Counted from the first letter of the stretch, positions 7,907 to 16,286 are shown. The stretch is 64,000 nucleotides of DNA from Flagellimonas onchidii (GCF_004804315.1 NZ_SRXX01000003.1:1-64000), one strand, 5' to 3'. Notes: a model not told the origin generated them from the letters alone. Numbers and translations: made by a program.

Positions 7907-8956
7907 TCAATCCGTTTTGATTGGACTTCGTTCTGCCCACTTATTGAAAGGTTCTTGGTAGTGTCTTTCAATGGCTTTCTTTACGTTCTGGGCTTTGAAG
8001 TTTTCACCTTCTGCCAAATCCCTATAAACTTTTGACTTTACAATCTTACCATTGTTGTACCATTCTTCCTTTGGTTTTTGTTTTAGGGCAGCTTCAATGA
8101 CCTGCTTTACTTTTGTACCGTTTCTTTTTATCGTGTTTTTCTTTTTTTTTGTGGGCTTCTTGACAACTTGCGCAACTTTTTCTTCTTTAACAGGTACTTC
8201 AACAACGGCTTCAACTGGCGTTTCTTCTGGTTCGACATGGACAGCTTCCTGAATCACCTTATCCTCTTTTAAATCACTCAATTTAGCTTTGTAGAGTATA
8301 TTAATAAGTCCCTCTTTATCAGTATTGAAAAAATCCAGAAGATTAATTTCAAATTCCCATCCACTTTTGAAAACTTCTTCTAACTCGATTTTAAGGATTT
8401 GATTTACTCTTTCTTGGAGCAACTCGACAAGTTCGGCATCGTTTTCAGTTTTGGCAATTTCCAAAGCGGTTCTATAACTTTCTGCTTTTGATTCAAAACG
8501 CTTCTTTTCTTCACGTTCTTTTTCCTTCCGTGCTTCCACTTCAATTTCCTTTTCTTTTACGAATTGTGGAAGGATATTGGTCAGCTCCGCATCTTTGATA
8601 TTGAACTTATCGTCCAATCTTGACCTTACCCAATGTTTATCCCTAGTGGTAAATGACGTTTCATCGTAAAGTTTATGTAGGCATTCAATGACATAATCCC
8701 TTTCTTTAAAATCCTTCGTAAGTTTTTTTGTGATGTACTCTTTGTCCAAAAAGGCTTTATAGATTGTACCACTGTATTCAGTTTTGAAGTTACGGTCAAC
8801 TTTGAGGTACATCCCAACCAATGTTGGGGCATTATCAATTGTGTAACCTTCCACTTCGCCATCGTGCTTATCAAAGAACTTCTTTACGTGGTTGTAGATT
8901 CTTTCGGATTCTTTTTTGATATGTTCCTTTTCGGCTTTGCTAAGATTTCTTTCCAT
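7907..8956 (-). CDS. Charged coiled-coil phage protein in the repressor operon
   Basis: 349 residues, soluble and very rich in Lys and Glu. A helical N-terminal region (1-130) is followed by a charged coiled coil (about 135-190), an acidic Val/Glu/Pro linker (about 240-265), a lysine cluster KKPTKKKKNTIKRNG (about 270) and a small C-terminal domain with alternating basic and aromatic residues that could bind DNA. No family was recognised. It starts 36 bp after the repressor gene on the same strand, so it is probably made in the lysogen with the repressor. Roles in lysogeny maintenance or phage defence are possible but unsupported. Confidence 0.6.
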   Translation of the reverse strand: MERNLSKAEKEHIKKESERIYNHVKKFFDKHDGEVEGYTIDNAPTLVGMYLKVDRNFKTEYSGTIYKAFLDKEYITKKLTKDFKERDYVIECLHKLYDETSFTTRDKHWVRSRLDDKFNIKDAELTNILPQFVKEKEIEVEARKEKEREEKKRFESKAESYRTALEIAKTENDAELVELLQERVNQILKIELEEVFKSGWEFEINLLDFFNTDKEGLINILYKAKLSDLKEDKVIQEAVHVEPEETPVEAVVEVPVKEEKVAQVVKKPTKKKKNTIKRNGTKVKQVIEAALKQKPKEEWYNNGKIVKSKVYRDLAEGENFKAQNVKKAIERHYQEPFNKWAERSPIKTD

Positions 8957-8992
8957 TGTTTTAAGATTTTGAGACCCCTCTAAAAAACGGTA

Positions 8993-9550
8993 CTAGAGGG
9001 TTGTACCTTTTATTTCTGTTATTCTTTTTATTGTCAATCTGGGCATAGCCCCACCTTGCGCACCTGCCATACCCAAGTGCATATTATAGACGTTAAGGTC
9101 TTTTGTAAGGTTGATTTTCTTTGTTTTGGTATGTTCGTGTACCAAATCTTTCAAAGTCCCTTCATAGAACGTTATAACGTCTTTTGAAAGTATGTGGTAA
9201 ATGGTACTTTCTTCTTTGCTGACCGCAACTGTTGCCAAAACGTGCTTTCCGTTCTCCACCAGAATTGCACAAGTAACACCCCCTGCTTTCAAGAAAGGAA
9301 GGTACTCAACAAGTGTATTTGATTTGTCAAGGTAATCGGTAAACGTACCTATGAAGTTTTCAGCCCCAATCAGTTCTATCAATCTCAACAAAGTAAGTAC
9401 CGACCAATCGGATTTGCCCTTTAGGTTCCTGATAAGTGTGGATTCACTTACCCCAACCTGCACGGCAACTTCCTTCTGCTTCATCCCCTGCACCTTCATT
9501 TCTGACTTGATGACCGTTACCAATATTGCATGTAGTTCCTGTTCGCTCAT
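8993..9550 (-). CDS. Phage repressor-like helix-turn-helix regulator
   Basis: 185 residues from the chosen ATG (MSEQELHAIL). The N-terminal part has a Cro/CI-type helix-turn-helix: GMKQKEVAVQVGVSESTLI (about 20-40) followed by NLKGKSDWSVLTLLRLIELIG. The C-terminal part has alternating beta/alpha character and a Gly-rich HLGMAGAQGGAMP segment, without recognisable Ser-Lys autoprotease motifs, so LexA-type self-cleavage is not evident. It is transcribed leftward from the region holding repeated operator-like sites, opposite the replication gene. This is the layout of a lysogeny switch. In-frame codons upstream of 9550 include no better start. Confidence 0.8.
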   Translation of the reverse strand: MSEQELHAILVTVIKSEMKVQGMKQKEVAVQVGVSESTLIRNLKGKSDWSVLTLLRLIELIGAENFIGTFTDYLDKSNTLVEYLPFLKAGGVTCAILVENGKHVLATVAVSKEESTIYHILSKDVITFYEGTLKDLVHEHTKTKKINLTKDLNVYNMHLGMAGAQGGAMPRLTIKRITEIKGTTL

Positions 9551-9571
9551 TTTTGTTTGAATGTTACAGGG

Positions 9572-9579
9572 CAAATGTA
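9572..9579 (-). promoter_or_regulatory. -7 element of the repressor promoter
   Basis: The minus strand reads TACATTTG (TAnnTTTG), 21 bp before the repressor ATG, with a weak TTTC in the -33 area near 9600. The nearest operator-like site (9617-9628) lies just upstream, which would suit autoregulation. Confidence 0.4.
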
Positions 9580-9979
9580 TAAATAAAACTTTTATATGTG
9601 AAAGTTTTTTAAAACATTTCGATGAACGACATATTTTGATGTGGTTTCATCGTTGAAAGGAACATGTCCCCCTAATATTCACACCAAAGGCATCAAAAAA
9701 GTTAGGTCTGATAATCAGGTACTTAACAAAAAAAAGGTCACCACTACACAAGAGATTAAATAGATTATTATTTGTTATTGATTGATATGGTAGAGTAGAT
9801 AGATATAAGGTTAGAAGAGAGTATATAGGGTTTTTTTTTGTCGATTTTCCTACTGCCGTTCCGTTTTGGTCATTTCTGATGTGACCGAATTGCTTTGTAT
9901 GCCAGTTTAGATTATATTTGTACTGTTAAAAAATACAAATAAACAAATATATTCGTTGAAATGCACTATATTTTAACAT

Positions 9980-10052
9980 TCGATTAGCCGAAATAGACCT
10001 ATAATACATAGGTTCAACCTCTGTGAAGTCAATGATAACAAGGGCTAATCGA
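9980..10052. repeat. Nested inverted repeats, possible origin or RNA structure
   Basis: TCGATTAGCC (9980-9989) is the exact reverse complement of GGCTAATCGA (10043-10052). Inside it ACCTAT (9997-10002) pairs with ATAGGT (10008-10013). The right arm overlaps one operator-like site. The location between the switch and the polymerase-like gene would suit a replication origin or a structured control region. Neither is proven. Confidence 0.45.
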
Positions 10053-10077
10053 TGAAATAAACTATCAGTAGATATAT

Positions 10078-10108
10078 TTTGAATTCTCGGATATTATTTG
10101 TAATTTTG
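10078..10108 (+). promoter_or_regulatory. Rightward early promoter of the prophage
   Basis: TTTG (10078-10081), a 19-bp spacer and TAATTTTG (10101-10108) match the Bacteroidota promoter consensus. An operator-like repeat begins 2 bp after the -7 element and covers the expected start point, so a bound repressor would block initiation. Transcription would run into the polymerase-like gene at 10278 after a leader of about 160 nt. Confidence 0.65.
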
Positions 10109-10277
10109 TAATCGTTGAAATGCACTTCTTGTCCCAAGTCGAAGATTTCCCGAAACACATTTTATAGGATAAAAGAAACCCCACCGAAAAGGCAGGGATA
10201 AGAATAATTCTTTTTGTAAGTGAGACCACAAAGGTAATTATTTCTTTCCAAATGCCATCGGTATAAACTATGACCGT

Positions 10278-11660
10278 ATGGCAAGTAATCCCGTTTATAG
10301 AAATATTCTATTGCCCAACAAGTTGGTGGACTACCTTAATGGCTGTCAACGTAAGGGGAAGAAACTCATCGACCCGACAAATGCCGTGCAACCCATTGAC
10401 CGATGTAAGTTGCTCAAAGCCCTGTACATTATCCAAAGTAACCGTAAGGAGAAAGAGGACGGTTTTTACAGTTATAAAAAGCTTTCCAAGCAATACTTAG
10501 AAAAGTCATTGGGTAAAGAGCCGTACAAGGTCATAGATTGGTTGGGACATAACCACATTATTGATTGTGATGAAGATACGGGCAAGGGCGTTTCCTTGGG
10601 CTATCGTATCAGTTCAAAATGGTTACAGGGTGATTGGACTAAAGTACCGTTCCATTATAAGGTAAGGGGGGAGAAGCCCCAAGATGTTGCCGAACTTGAA
10701 ACCTTTACAAATAACTTCCGCACCCTTACCATTCCATTCCCCAAGCTTTATAGGCGTATTGAAAAAGAGGTTGAATTTATTACGGTTCAACATTATAAAA
10801 TAGATAATGAGGTAAAATTCCCGTACAAGGAAGTAACGGTCAGGGAATTGTGGGATGATGGTCAATATGATAAAATCGGGGTACTGACCAAAAAACAAGC
10901 TTTAGACGAAGCTAGGTCTAATGGAAAGACTTTGATAGATACAGGTTACGGTATAATCATTGCCGACCTAGACTTCTTTGTTGCAAGACAGAAGGACTAT
11001 GTTGGGAAATCTTGGAAGCAAGCAGTCGATAATTTGACCGTAAAGACCCTTTATGCAAAGCGTAATGAGACCAACAACCGTTTGGATACAAACTTTACGA
11101 ACCTAGCCAAACCCCTTTACGACATCATTCTTTTGACCAACGGTTACGGGGAGAGCGATTTAATGAACAGTCAGCCTACTTTGTTGGGTCATATCCTAAA
11201 GACCAAAGAAGTTGAAGGAGAGGGTGTAAGCAATTTTATAGAATTGACGGAAAGCGGAAAATTTTATGATGATTTTGGAGATGACAGGGCAGCCACAAAA
11301 AAACTGATGTTCAAGGTTCTTTTTGGCAAGTCCCCTGAAAAAGCACCGAAGAACAACACTATCCTAGCCGAGTTTATGGAACAGTTCCCTGCGGTCTATG
11401 ATTACATCAGGGAACAGAAACAGGAAAAAGGTAAGGAAGCCGTAGCGGTGGAACTCCAAAAGTTGGAATCCAAACTGTTCATTGATGGTATTTACTATGA
11501 CCTTATCGGACAGGACGTGATTTGCTTTACCAAGCATGATAGCATCAGTTACCACCATAAGTACCACGATGTGGTAGAAAAGACCATCAGGAAACACTTC
11601 GATAGAATGCGCTTTAATGGCAGAATCAAAACAGAGTATGTAATAAACACAGCAGCTTAA
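10278..11660 (+). CDS. Family A DNA polymerase-like replication protein
   Basis: 460 residues. The C-terminal half carries, in order, segments resembling the palm motifs of family A DNA polymerases: motif A-like ESDLMNSQP (Asp294, Gln299), motif B-like TKKLMFKVLFG (341-350, Lys/Phe-Gly), a downstream FPAVYDYI (about 370-377), QKLESK (394-399) and motif C-like TKHDSI (418-423). The N-terminal 270 residues show no exonuclease motifs, and the protein is half the size of DNA polymerase I. It is the first rightward gene, directly behind the early promoter, which fits phage DNA replication. Motif matching is by eye. An inactive or primase-like derivative is possible. Confidence 0.6.
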   Translation: MASNPVYRNILLPNKLVDYLNGCQRKGKKLIDPTNAVQPIDRCKLLKALYIIQSNRKEKEDGFYSYKKLSKQYLEKSLGKEPYKVIDWLGHNHIIDCDEDTGKGVSLGYRISSKWLQGDWTKVPFHYKVRGEKPQDVAELETFTNNFRTLTIPFPKLYRRIEKEVEFITVQHYKIDNEVKFPYKEVTVRELWDDGQYDKIGVLTKKQALDEARSNGKTLIDTGYGIIIADLDFFVARQKDYVGKSWKQAVDNLTVKTLYAKRNETNNRLDTNFTNLAKPLYDIILLTNGYGESDLMNSQPTLLGHILKTKEVEGEGVSNFIELTESGKFYDDFGDDRAATKKLMFKVLFGKSPEKAPKNNTILAEFMEQFPAVYDYIREQKQEKGKEAVAVELQKLESKLFIDGIYYDLIGQDVICFTKHDSISYHHKYHDVVEKTIRKHFDRMRFNGRIKTEYVINTAA

Positions 11661-11685
11661 TTAAATAACCCCAAATCTTAATAAC

Positions 11686-12669
11686 ATGGAAGAAGCAAAG
11701 ATTTATTTATTGTGGAACACCGAAAAGGAAAAAGGATATATCGGATGTACCACAGATTTTGAAGAAAGAAAAAAGCACCATTTAACAAGTATTGCCAATG
11801 GAAACCACCGTAACAAACAAATCTTGGAAGATACCAAGACCACACCTATAGAGTGTTGGGAGTTCAGGATACTGGAAACTGTACGAGAAAATGAAATGTA
11901 TGCCAGGGAAATTCATTGGATAGCAGAACTGGACACTTTTCACAATGGGTACAATTTACGATTGGGAGGTCTTGAATTTGTAGAGGGCAACGACCACCCA
12001 GCAGCCGACAAGACGATATACACTTTTTACAATATCGATGGCAGCACCTTTACAGGTACACAATGTGATTTTAGAAAAGCCCACAATTTAGATGTCAAGA
12101 AAGTGAACAAGTTGGTCAACGATAAATACAGCAGAAAGACCATTGGAAAGAAATGGGCAATGAGTATGGAGGATTTCCCAAAAACCTACACTTTCTATCA
12201 TATTGACGGACGTATAGAAGAAAACAAATCGTGTGCCGAGATGCGAAAAAGGTACGGTAAGGAAATCAATTTCAATGTACTGGTAAATGAAACTAGCCGT
12301 AGTATGTTCGGATGGTACATTGACAAGAGCGCAATGCCAATTAAGCGTACATGGTATCATTGGAACGGTAAGGTTGTACAGAATGTTACCGATGGTGAAT
12401 TTTCATTGCTTACTGGTATCAAGAGAGCCAATATATGTGAGTATCATAAGCAAAACCTAAAGACTACGGGAGGATGGACAACAGACCCCGACAACTTGCC
12501 AAAGACCTATACCTTTCGCCATACGGACGGTACTGTTGAGTATGACAAATCCACCAAGTATATGAGAAAAAAATATGGGTTGAGCTATTCCATAATGTGC
12601 TATATGACAAAGCACGGCAAGATGTGCAAGGGTTGGACAGCGACAGAAACAAAAAAAGTATTGGCATGA
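11686..12669 (+). CDS. GIY-YIG endonuclease with four C-terminal repeats
   Basis: 327 residues. The N-terminal nuclease domain (about 5-95) contains the paired IYLLWN and KGYIGCT strands with a downstream Arg/Glu-containing helix, as in GIY-YIG homing endonucleases. Four repeats of about 50-57 residues follow, each starting near YTFYHIDG or a variant and ending in a Gly-Trp or Lys-Trp pair. They start near residues 107, 165, 219 and 272. They are probably DNA-recognition modules. A homing role between phages is likely, and the gene lies free between two phage genes, not inside an intron. Confidence 0.8.
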   Translation: MEEAKIYLLWNTEKEKGYIGCTTDFEERKKHHLTSIANGNHRNKQILEDTKTTPIECWEFRILETVRENEMYAREIHWIAELDTFHNGYNLRLGGLEFVEGNDHPAADKTIYTFYNIDGSTFTGTQCDFRKAHNLDVKKVNKLVNDKYSRKTIGKKWAMSMEDFPKTYTFYHIDGRIEENKSCAEMRKRYGKEINFNVLVNETSRSMFGWYIDKSAMPIKRTWYHWNGKVVQNVTDGEFSLLTGIKRANICEYHKQNLKTTGGWTTDPDNLPKTYTFRHTDGTVEYDKSTKYMRKKYGLSYSIMCYMTKHGKMCKGWTATETKKVLA

Positions 12670-12986
12670 GTGACAAATGGTACAGTCTCTCACCTGATTT
12701 TCCCCTTTTTGAAATGAACGAAAATAAAGAGGTCAGGAGAAAGGGCAGTATTAGAAAAGCAATAATTAGGTACTATGATGAAGATGGTAACCTACTTGAT
12801 GAAAATGTGGTGGTTTCCAAAAAAGAACCCCGTAACCTTGTCCAAGATGGAAAAAATGTGATACTAAGAAAAAATGGGCATATCGTGGCTAAATCGAGAA
12901 ATAGGTTATACCAAAAATATGTCCTGAAAGAAGATACCACACCCAAGAACAAGAGACACCGAAGAAAACGTAAAATACAATTTTAA
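12666..12986 (+). CDS. Small basic protein, NUMOD4-like N-terminus
   Basis: 106 residues from ATG 12666, which overlaps the preceding stop as ATGA. An upstream in-frame start would lie inside the nuclease gene and is not favoured. The N-terminal 'DKWYSLSPDFPLFEMNENKE' resembles the Trp-containing NUMOD4 motif found beside homing nucleases. The C-terminus is very basic (KNKRHRRKRKIQF) and suggests nucleic-acid binding. It may work with, or have been brought by, the GIY-YIG gene. No function is assigned. Confidence 0.6.
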   Translation: MSDKWYSLSPDFPLFEMNENKEVRRKGSIRKAIIRYYDEDGNLLDENVVVSKKEPRNLVQDGKNVILRKNGHIVAKSRNRLYQKYVLKEDTTPKNKRHRRKRKIQF

Positions 12987-13244
12987 ATGACCCAAATAAG
13001 ACCCATTGACAAGCTAGAAAGCTTTGAGAACAACGAACAGGTGCTGAACTTACTTTCATTCCAACAGAACTTCAAACGCTTTCTGACAACCATTAAGAAC
13101 ATTATAGGATGTTCTATTGTCGTGCATCCAGACTGTACCACTTCCATTGCATTTAAAGGCAAGCCGATTGAAGGTACACGCAAAGAAAGATTCAGAACAA
13201 AAGACGAATTACATACCCTGCTGCAAATGGCAGGACTGAACTAA
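12987..13244 (+). CDS. Small phage protein of unknown function
   Basis: 85 residues, beginning directly after the preceding stop codon. It is helical at the N-terminus and has a basic stretch TRKERFRTKDELHTLL near the C-terminus. There is no signal peptide, membrane segment or recognised domain. Position in the early region suggests an accessory or regulatory role. Confidence 0.55.
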   Translation: MTQIRPIDKLESFENNEQVLNLLSFQQNFKRFLTTIKNIIGCSIVVHPDCTTSIAFKGKPIEGTRKERFRTKDELHTLLQMAGLN

Positions 13245-13261
13245 ACCCAAATCAATACTCC

Positions 13262-13399
13262 ATGACCAAATACGAATTAACCAAAATCCTTAATGCTTTC
13301 CAAGAACTCAAACAAGAACTACAAGAAATCAAAAAATGCTTTCGGACTACTGAAAACGGTACAACAATTATCAAAGCCGATAATTTCATTCTGAATTAA
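13262..13399 (+). CDS. 45-residue phage protein
   Basis: A short frame starting ATG 13262 and ending TAA 13397-13399. It encodes a helical N-terminal half (LTKILNAFQELKQELQEI) and a short C-terminal tail. It lies 17 bp after the previous stop and just before a hairpin, as expected for the last gene of the early operon. Coding potential rests on position and helical pattern only. Confidence 0.45.
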   Translation: MTKYELTKILNAFQELKQELQEIKKCFRTTENGTTIIKADNFILN

Positions 13400-13420
13400 A
13401 ATTCTTCTTCCATAACCATT

Positions 13421-13462
13421 CCCCAAGGTATCCTAACGGTGTAAATGCCTTGGGGTCTTATT
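13421..13462 (+). terminator. Hairpin between early and late phage genes
   Basis: CCCCAAGG (13421-13428) pairs perfectly with CCTTGGGG (13448-13455) and is followed by a T-rich but interrupted run. The loop is 19 nt. It probably ends or attenuates early transcription before the sigma-like gene. Confidence 0.5.
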
Positions 13463-13487
13463 CTTCCAAAATCAATCAAAAATTGTT

Positions 13488-14006
13488 ATGCCAATGAAGC
13501 CTAACCTATCGGCTATTGCCAAAAAACACGACAAGTTTATCGAGATGGCAAATTTCCTGACCAATGACAACGAACAGAGGTCAAAGGATTTGGTTCAGGA
13601 TATGTACCTGAAACTACATGATAGGCTGACCAACGAGAAGCTAAAGCCCTTGAAGTCGATTACCGTTGGTTATTGCTTCCGTCTCTTGAAATATATGGTC
13701 TATAACGACCACAAAAAGAAGCGTTACGAATTTCATTATGAAGATTTTGAGGACTGGCAAATGAGCCAGAAAGACGACTGGCAGCAAGATTATTTTGAAG
13801 AGGGTACAGACGATGAAAAATCCATAAAGACCCTGCAAAAACGCTTAAAAAAAGTCCCGTACCTAGAAAGGGAAGTTCTGTTACAGCACCAAGAAAAGAC
13901 ACAAAGGCAAATCCAAGAAGAGACGGGAGTTTGCAGGGACAGATTAAGAATGTACAAGAACAGGGCTTTGGACAAACTGAAAGCCCAATACCAAAACATA
14001 GCATAA
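13488..14006 (+). CDS. Sigma-70-like phage regulator
   Basis: 172 residues. A region 2-like segment reads KDLVQDMYLKLHDRL (about 34-48). A C-terminal region 4-like helix-turn-helix includes KVPYLEREVLLQHQEKTQRQ and EETGVCRDRLRMYKNRALDKL (about 122-165). The size suits a minimal sigma factor of the ECF type or a late transcription activator. It lies immediately upstream of the packaging genes, so it may switch on late expression. Its stop overlaps the next start (TAATG). Confidence 0.65.
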   Translation: MPMKPNLSAIAKKHDKFIEMANFLTNDNEQRSKDLVQDMYLKLHDRLTNEKLKPLKSITVGYCFRLLKYMVYNDHKKKRYEFHYEDFEDWQMSQKDDWQQDYFEEGTDDEKSIKTLQKRLKKVPYLEREVLLQHQEKTQRQIQEETGVCRDRLRMYKNRALDKLKAQYQNIA

Positions 14007-14536
14007 TGGCGAAACATCCGACCAATAACGAAAAGAACATCAAAGCAATTCTTGAAACCTTTGAATATGAAGAAGGAACAGAGGTACAAGTAATCGGTGA
14101 CGGTCTGTACCAAATCGGAGACCAACAATTTACTACCCAAGGAAATTTGAACAACAATTACAAGCCTAAAAAGATTTCCAAAGGCTTGGGTGATGACATC
14201 GAAAAGATTACGGAGGCAACTGGAATCAAAAAAGTTGTCGAGTTCTTTACGGACGGACGGGATTGTGGATGCACCAAAAGAAAAGAGGTGCTAAACAAAC
14301 TCTTTCCCCGTATGAAGCCCAATTGTTTTACAGAGGAACAGTACCGATTGTGGGGCGAGACTTCCGAAGCGATTAAAGAAACCAGAAAAGTTACACCAGA
14401 CCAACAAAAAACTATTGTTAAGCTTTTACGAGACATTCTAAATATGGCAGTTGCTCCATGTTCACGCTGTAATTCAGGAGTATGGACGAAGTATATCTCG
14501 ATGCTCGACAATGCATACAATACCTACCAAAACTAA
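14006..14536 (+). CDS. Phage protein with Cys clusters
   Basis: 176 residues from ATG 14006. The centre has DGRDCGCTKRKEVLNKLFP with another Cys in MKPNCFTEEQY, and there is a late CSRCNSG pair. These could bind a metal. I recall similar 'DCGCTKRKEKLN' proteins upstream of terminases in flavobacterial phages, without known function. The upstream in-frame extension to 13931 overlaps the sigma-like gene and is rejected. The C-terminal half is helical. Confidence 0.6.
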   Translation: MAKHPTNNEKNIKAILETFEYEEGTEVQVIGDGLYQIGDQQFTTQGNLNNNYKPKKISKGLGDDIEKITEATGIKKVVEFFTDGRDCGCTKRKEVLNKLFPRMKPNCFTEEQYRLWGETSEAIKETRKVTPDQQKTIVKLLRDILNMAVAPCSRCNSGVWTKYISMLDNAYNTYQN

Positions 14537-14553
14537 CCCAAACTTAACCTATC

Positions 14554-14997
14554 ATGCTGAACGAACCTATAAGAGACCCAAAAACAGGTCAATGGAGGGG
14601 CAGTAAAAAAATACTTACCCCAAAGAAACTATACCAATATTTTGAAGAGTACAAAAAGTGGGTCAAGGAAAATCCTAAAATAGTTGAACACTATAATCCG
14701 AAATTGGATAAGGTAGTTGAACTGAAAAGGGAAATCCCATTGTCCATAATGGGGTTTAGGGGGTACTTATCCGAAAAGAATATTATTCGACACGTAAAGG
14801 ATTATATCTATAATACGAAGGGTATGTACGAAGAATTTGACGACATCGCCCAAAAAATTGTTGCAGAATGCCAAGCCGACCAGTTTAATGGTGGGGCAAC
14901 ACATATTTTTGAAAAGAACATTATTACAAGAATCCTTGGATTGGCTGAAAAGCAGGAAGTCAAGACCGAAGAAAAGGTAAAAATCAGCATTAAATAA
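14554..14997 (+). CDS. Terminase small subunit
   Basis: 147 residues. The N-terminus has a Gly/Trp 'KTGQWRGSKK' tail. The middle has a helical DNA-binding-type segment (PLSIMGFRGYLSEKNIIRHV) and the C-terminus has long helices for oligomerisation. Its stop overlaps the terminase large subunit start, and that adjacency is the main evidence. The small subunit would recognise phage DNA and start packaging. Confidence 0.75.
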   Translation: MLNEPIRDPKTGQWRGSKKILTPKKLYQYFEEYKKWVKENPKIVEHYNPKLDKVVELKREIPLSIMGFRGYLSEKNIIRHVKDYIYNTKGMYEEFDDIAQKIVAECQADQFNGGATHIFEKNIITRILGLAEKQEVKTEEKVKISIK

Positions 14998-16286
14998 TGC
15001 AGGTTGAAATTGAATCACCTGAACTTACCTACTACCAACAAGACATAATTGATTCCAAAGCCCAATTCCGTGTAGTAATTGCCAGTACCAAGATAGGAAA
15101 GACTTTTTTGGGTATGTGGTGGCTCTTTATGATGGCACATAGACCAGAAGCCAAAGCAGGTGATAACTATTTCTGGTTAGCCCCTGTTTACTCGACTGCT
15201 AAAAACGCTTTCGACAGGTATAAACACGAATACGGACTTGCAGGGTCGAAAGCCTACAAGTGCAATGAAACCCAATTGACCATTACTTGCCCTAACGGTG
15301 CGGTAATCAGGTTTCTTTCAGCAGATAACGAACAAAGTTTGTACGGTTTTGATACCCAAGCCTTGGTTTTTGATGAATTTTCAAGAGTTTCCAAGAAAAG
15401 TGCATGGAACGCTATACGTAGTACCCTTATCTATACACAAGCCCCTGCCATTCTGATAGGGAACTATGTACCGCACGGATGGGTAAATGAAATAATCGAA
15501 AGGGCTAAATCAGAAGATGAACCTAACTACGAGTACTTTAAAATTGATTGTTACGATGGCGTTAAGGCAGGTCTTTTGACAATGGAGACCATCGAACAGG
15601 CTAAAAAAGACTATTCCAAAGCAGAGTTCCAAGAACTATTCTTGGGTATCGCAGCAGATAATACAAGCCAACTTATTGCAGATGAAAGCATCCAAAAGCT
15701 TTTTACTAATTATGTTGAAGATGGTATAAAATATTTAACCATAGACGTGGCTAGGGCAGGTGCGGACAGAACAATTGCACTTGTTTGGAGTGGACTAAGG
15801 GTCATTGATTCCTTGGTGATTGAAAAAGGTACGCTACAAGAACAGGTGTCCAAAATTCAGACACTAAGAACAAAATATAACATCAACAGTACCAATACAA
15901 TTGCAGATGAGAACGGTATTGGTGGCTTCTTTGTTGATGCCCTTAATTGTAGGGGATTCATCAATAATGCAAGACCAACAAAAAGAGGTGGTCAACATCA
16001 AAATTTTGCCAGTCTTAAAGATGAATGCCTATATAAAATGATGCAAATGGTTAATGAAAACCGTGTTGCAGCAGACTTACCACACGAATTACAAGAAAAT
16101 CTTATCGAAGAACTTCAACAAGTCAAGTTTGACAGGATTCTGGACACCCAAAAGGTAAAATTTATGGGTAAATCTGAAATCAAAAAGTTAATTAACAGGT
16201 CTCCTGATATACTGGATAGTTTTATGTTAAGATTTTACTTTGAACTACAACCAAACTACGGGCAGTACCATATTTCCGTAGTCTAA
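14997..16286 (+). CDS. Terminase large subunit
   Basis: 429 residues. The N-terminal ATPase has a Walker A-like ASTKIGKT (about 29-36) and Walker B ALVFDEF (about 120-126). The C-terminal RNase H-like nuclease has acidic motifs TIDVARAGADRT (about 249-260), IADENGIGG (about 301-309) and SPDILDSFMLRF (about 402-413). It cuts concatemeric DNA and powers its translocation into the prohead through the portal. The length is normal for phage terminases of this kind. The portal gene is unusually far away, 10 kb downstream. Confidence 0.95.
   Translation: MQVEIESPELTYYQQDIIDSKAQFRVVIASTKIGKTFLGMWWLFMMAHRPEAKAGDNYFWLAPVYSTAKNAFDRYKHEYGLAGSKAYKCNETQLTITCPNGAVIRFLSADNEQSLYGFDTQALVFDEFSRVSKKSAWNAIRSTLIYTQAPAILIGNYVPHGWVNEIIERAKSEDEPNYEYFKIDCYDGVKAGLLTMETIEQAKKDYSKAEFQELFLGIAADNTSQLIADESIQKLFTNYVEDGIKYLTIDVARAGADRTIALVWSGLRVIDSLVIEKGTLQEQVSKIQTLRTKYNINSTNTIADENGIGGFFVDALNCRGFINNARPTKRGGQHQNFASLKDECLYKMMQMVNENRVAADLPHELQENLIEELQQVKFDRILDTQKVKFMGKSEIKKLINRSPDILDSFMLRFYFELQPNYGQYHISVV

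Larger units (their letters stand above)
9617..10121. promoter_or_regulatory. Five operator-like repeats in the lysogeny switch region
   Basis: A motif close to WWTCGWTGAAAT occurs at 9617-9628 (TTTCGATGAACG), 9649-9658 (ATCGTTGAAA, within TTTCATCGTTGAAA), 9951-9962 (ATTCGTTGAAAT), 10047-10058 (AATCGATGAAAT) and 10110-10121 (AATCGTTGAAAT). Two copies share 15 identical bases, TCGTTGAAATGCACT (9953-9967 and 10112-10126). They lie between the divergent repressor and replication genes and are the best candidates for repressor binding sites. Otherwise the 9551-10277 gap holds no gene. Confidence 0.6.

Noticed and set aside
9913..9920. TATATTTG as a second rightward early promoter
   Set aside because: The nearest TTTG is only 15 bp upstream, too short for the Bacteroidota consensus, so it was not listed.
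9953..10126. Repeats in the switch region as a CRISPR array
   Set aside because: Spacing is irregular, repeats are only 12-15 bp and no cas genes are present; they fit operators better.
12597..12665. Upstream extension of the NUMOD4-like small gene
   Set aside because: It lies inside the GIY-YIG gene in another frame, and ATG 12666 gives the usual ATGA overlap.
13931..14005. Upstream extension of the Cys-cluster phage protein
   Set aside because: It would overlap the sigma-like gene by 75 bp, while ATG 14006 overlaps the preceding stop by one base as at neighbouring junctions.
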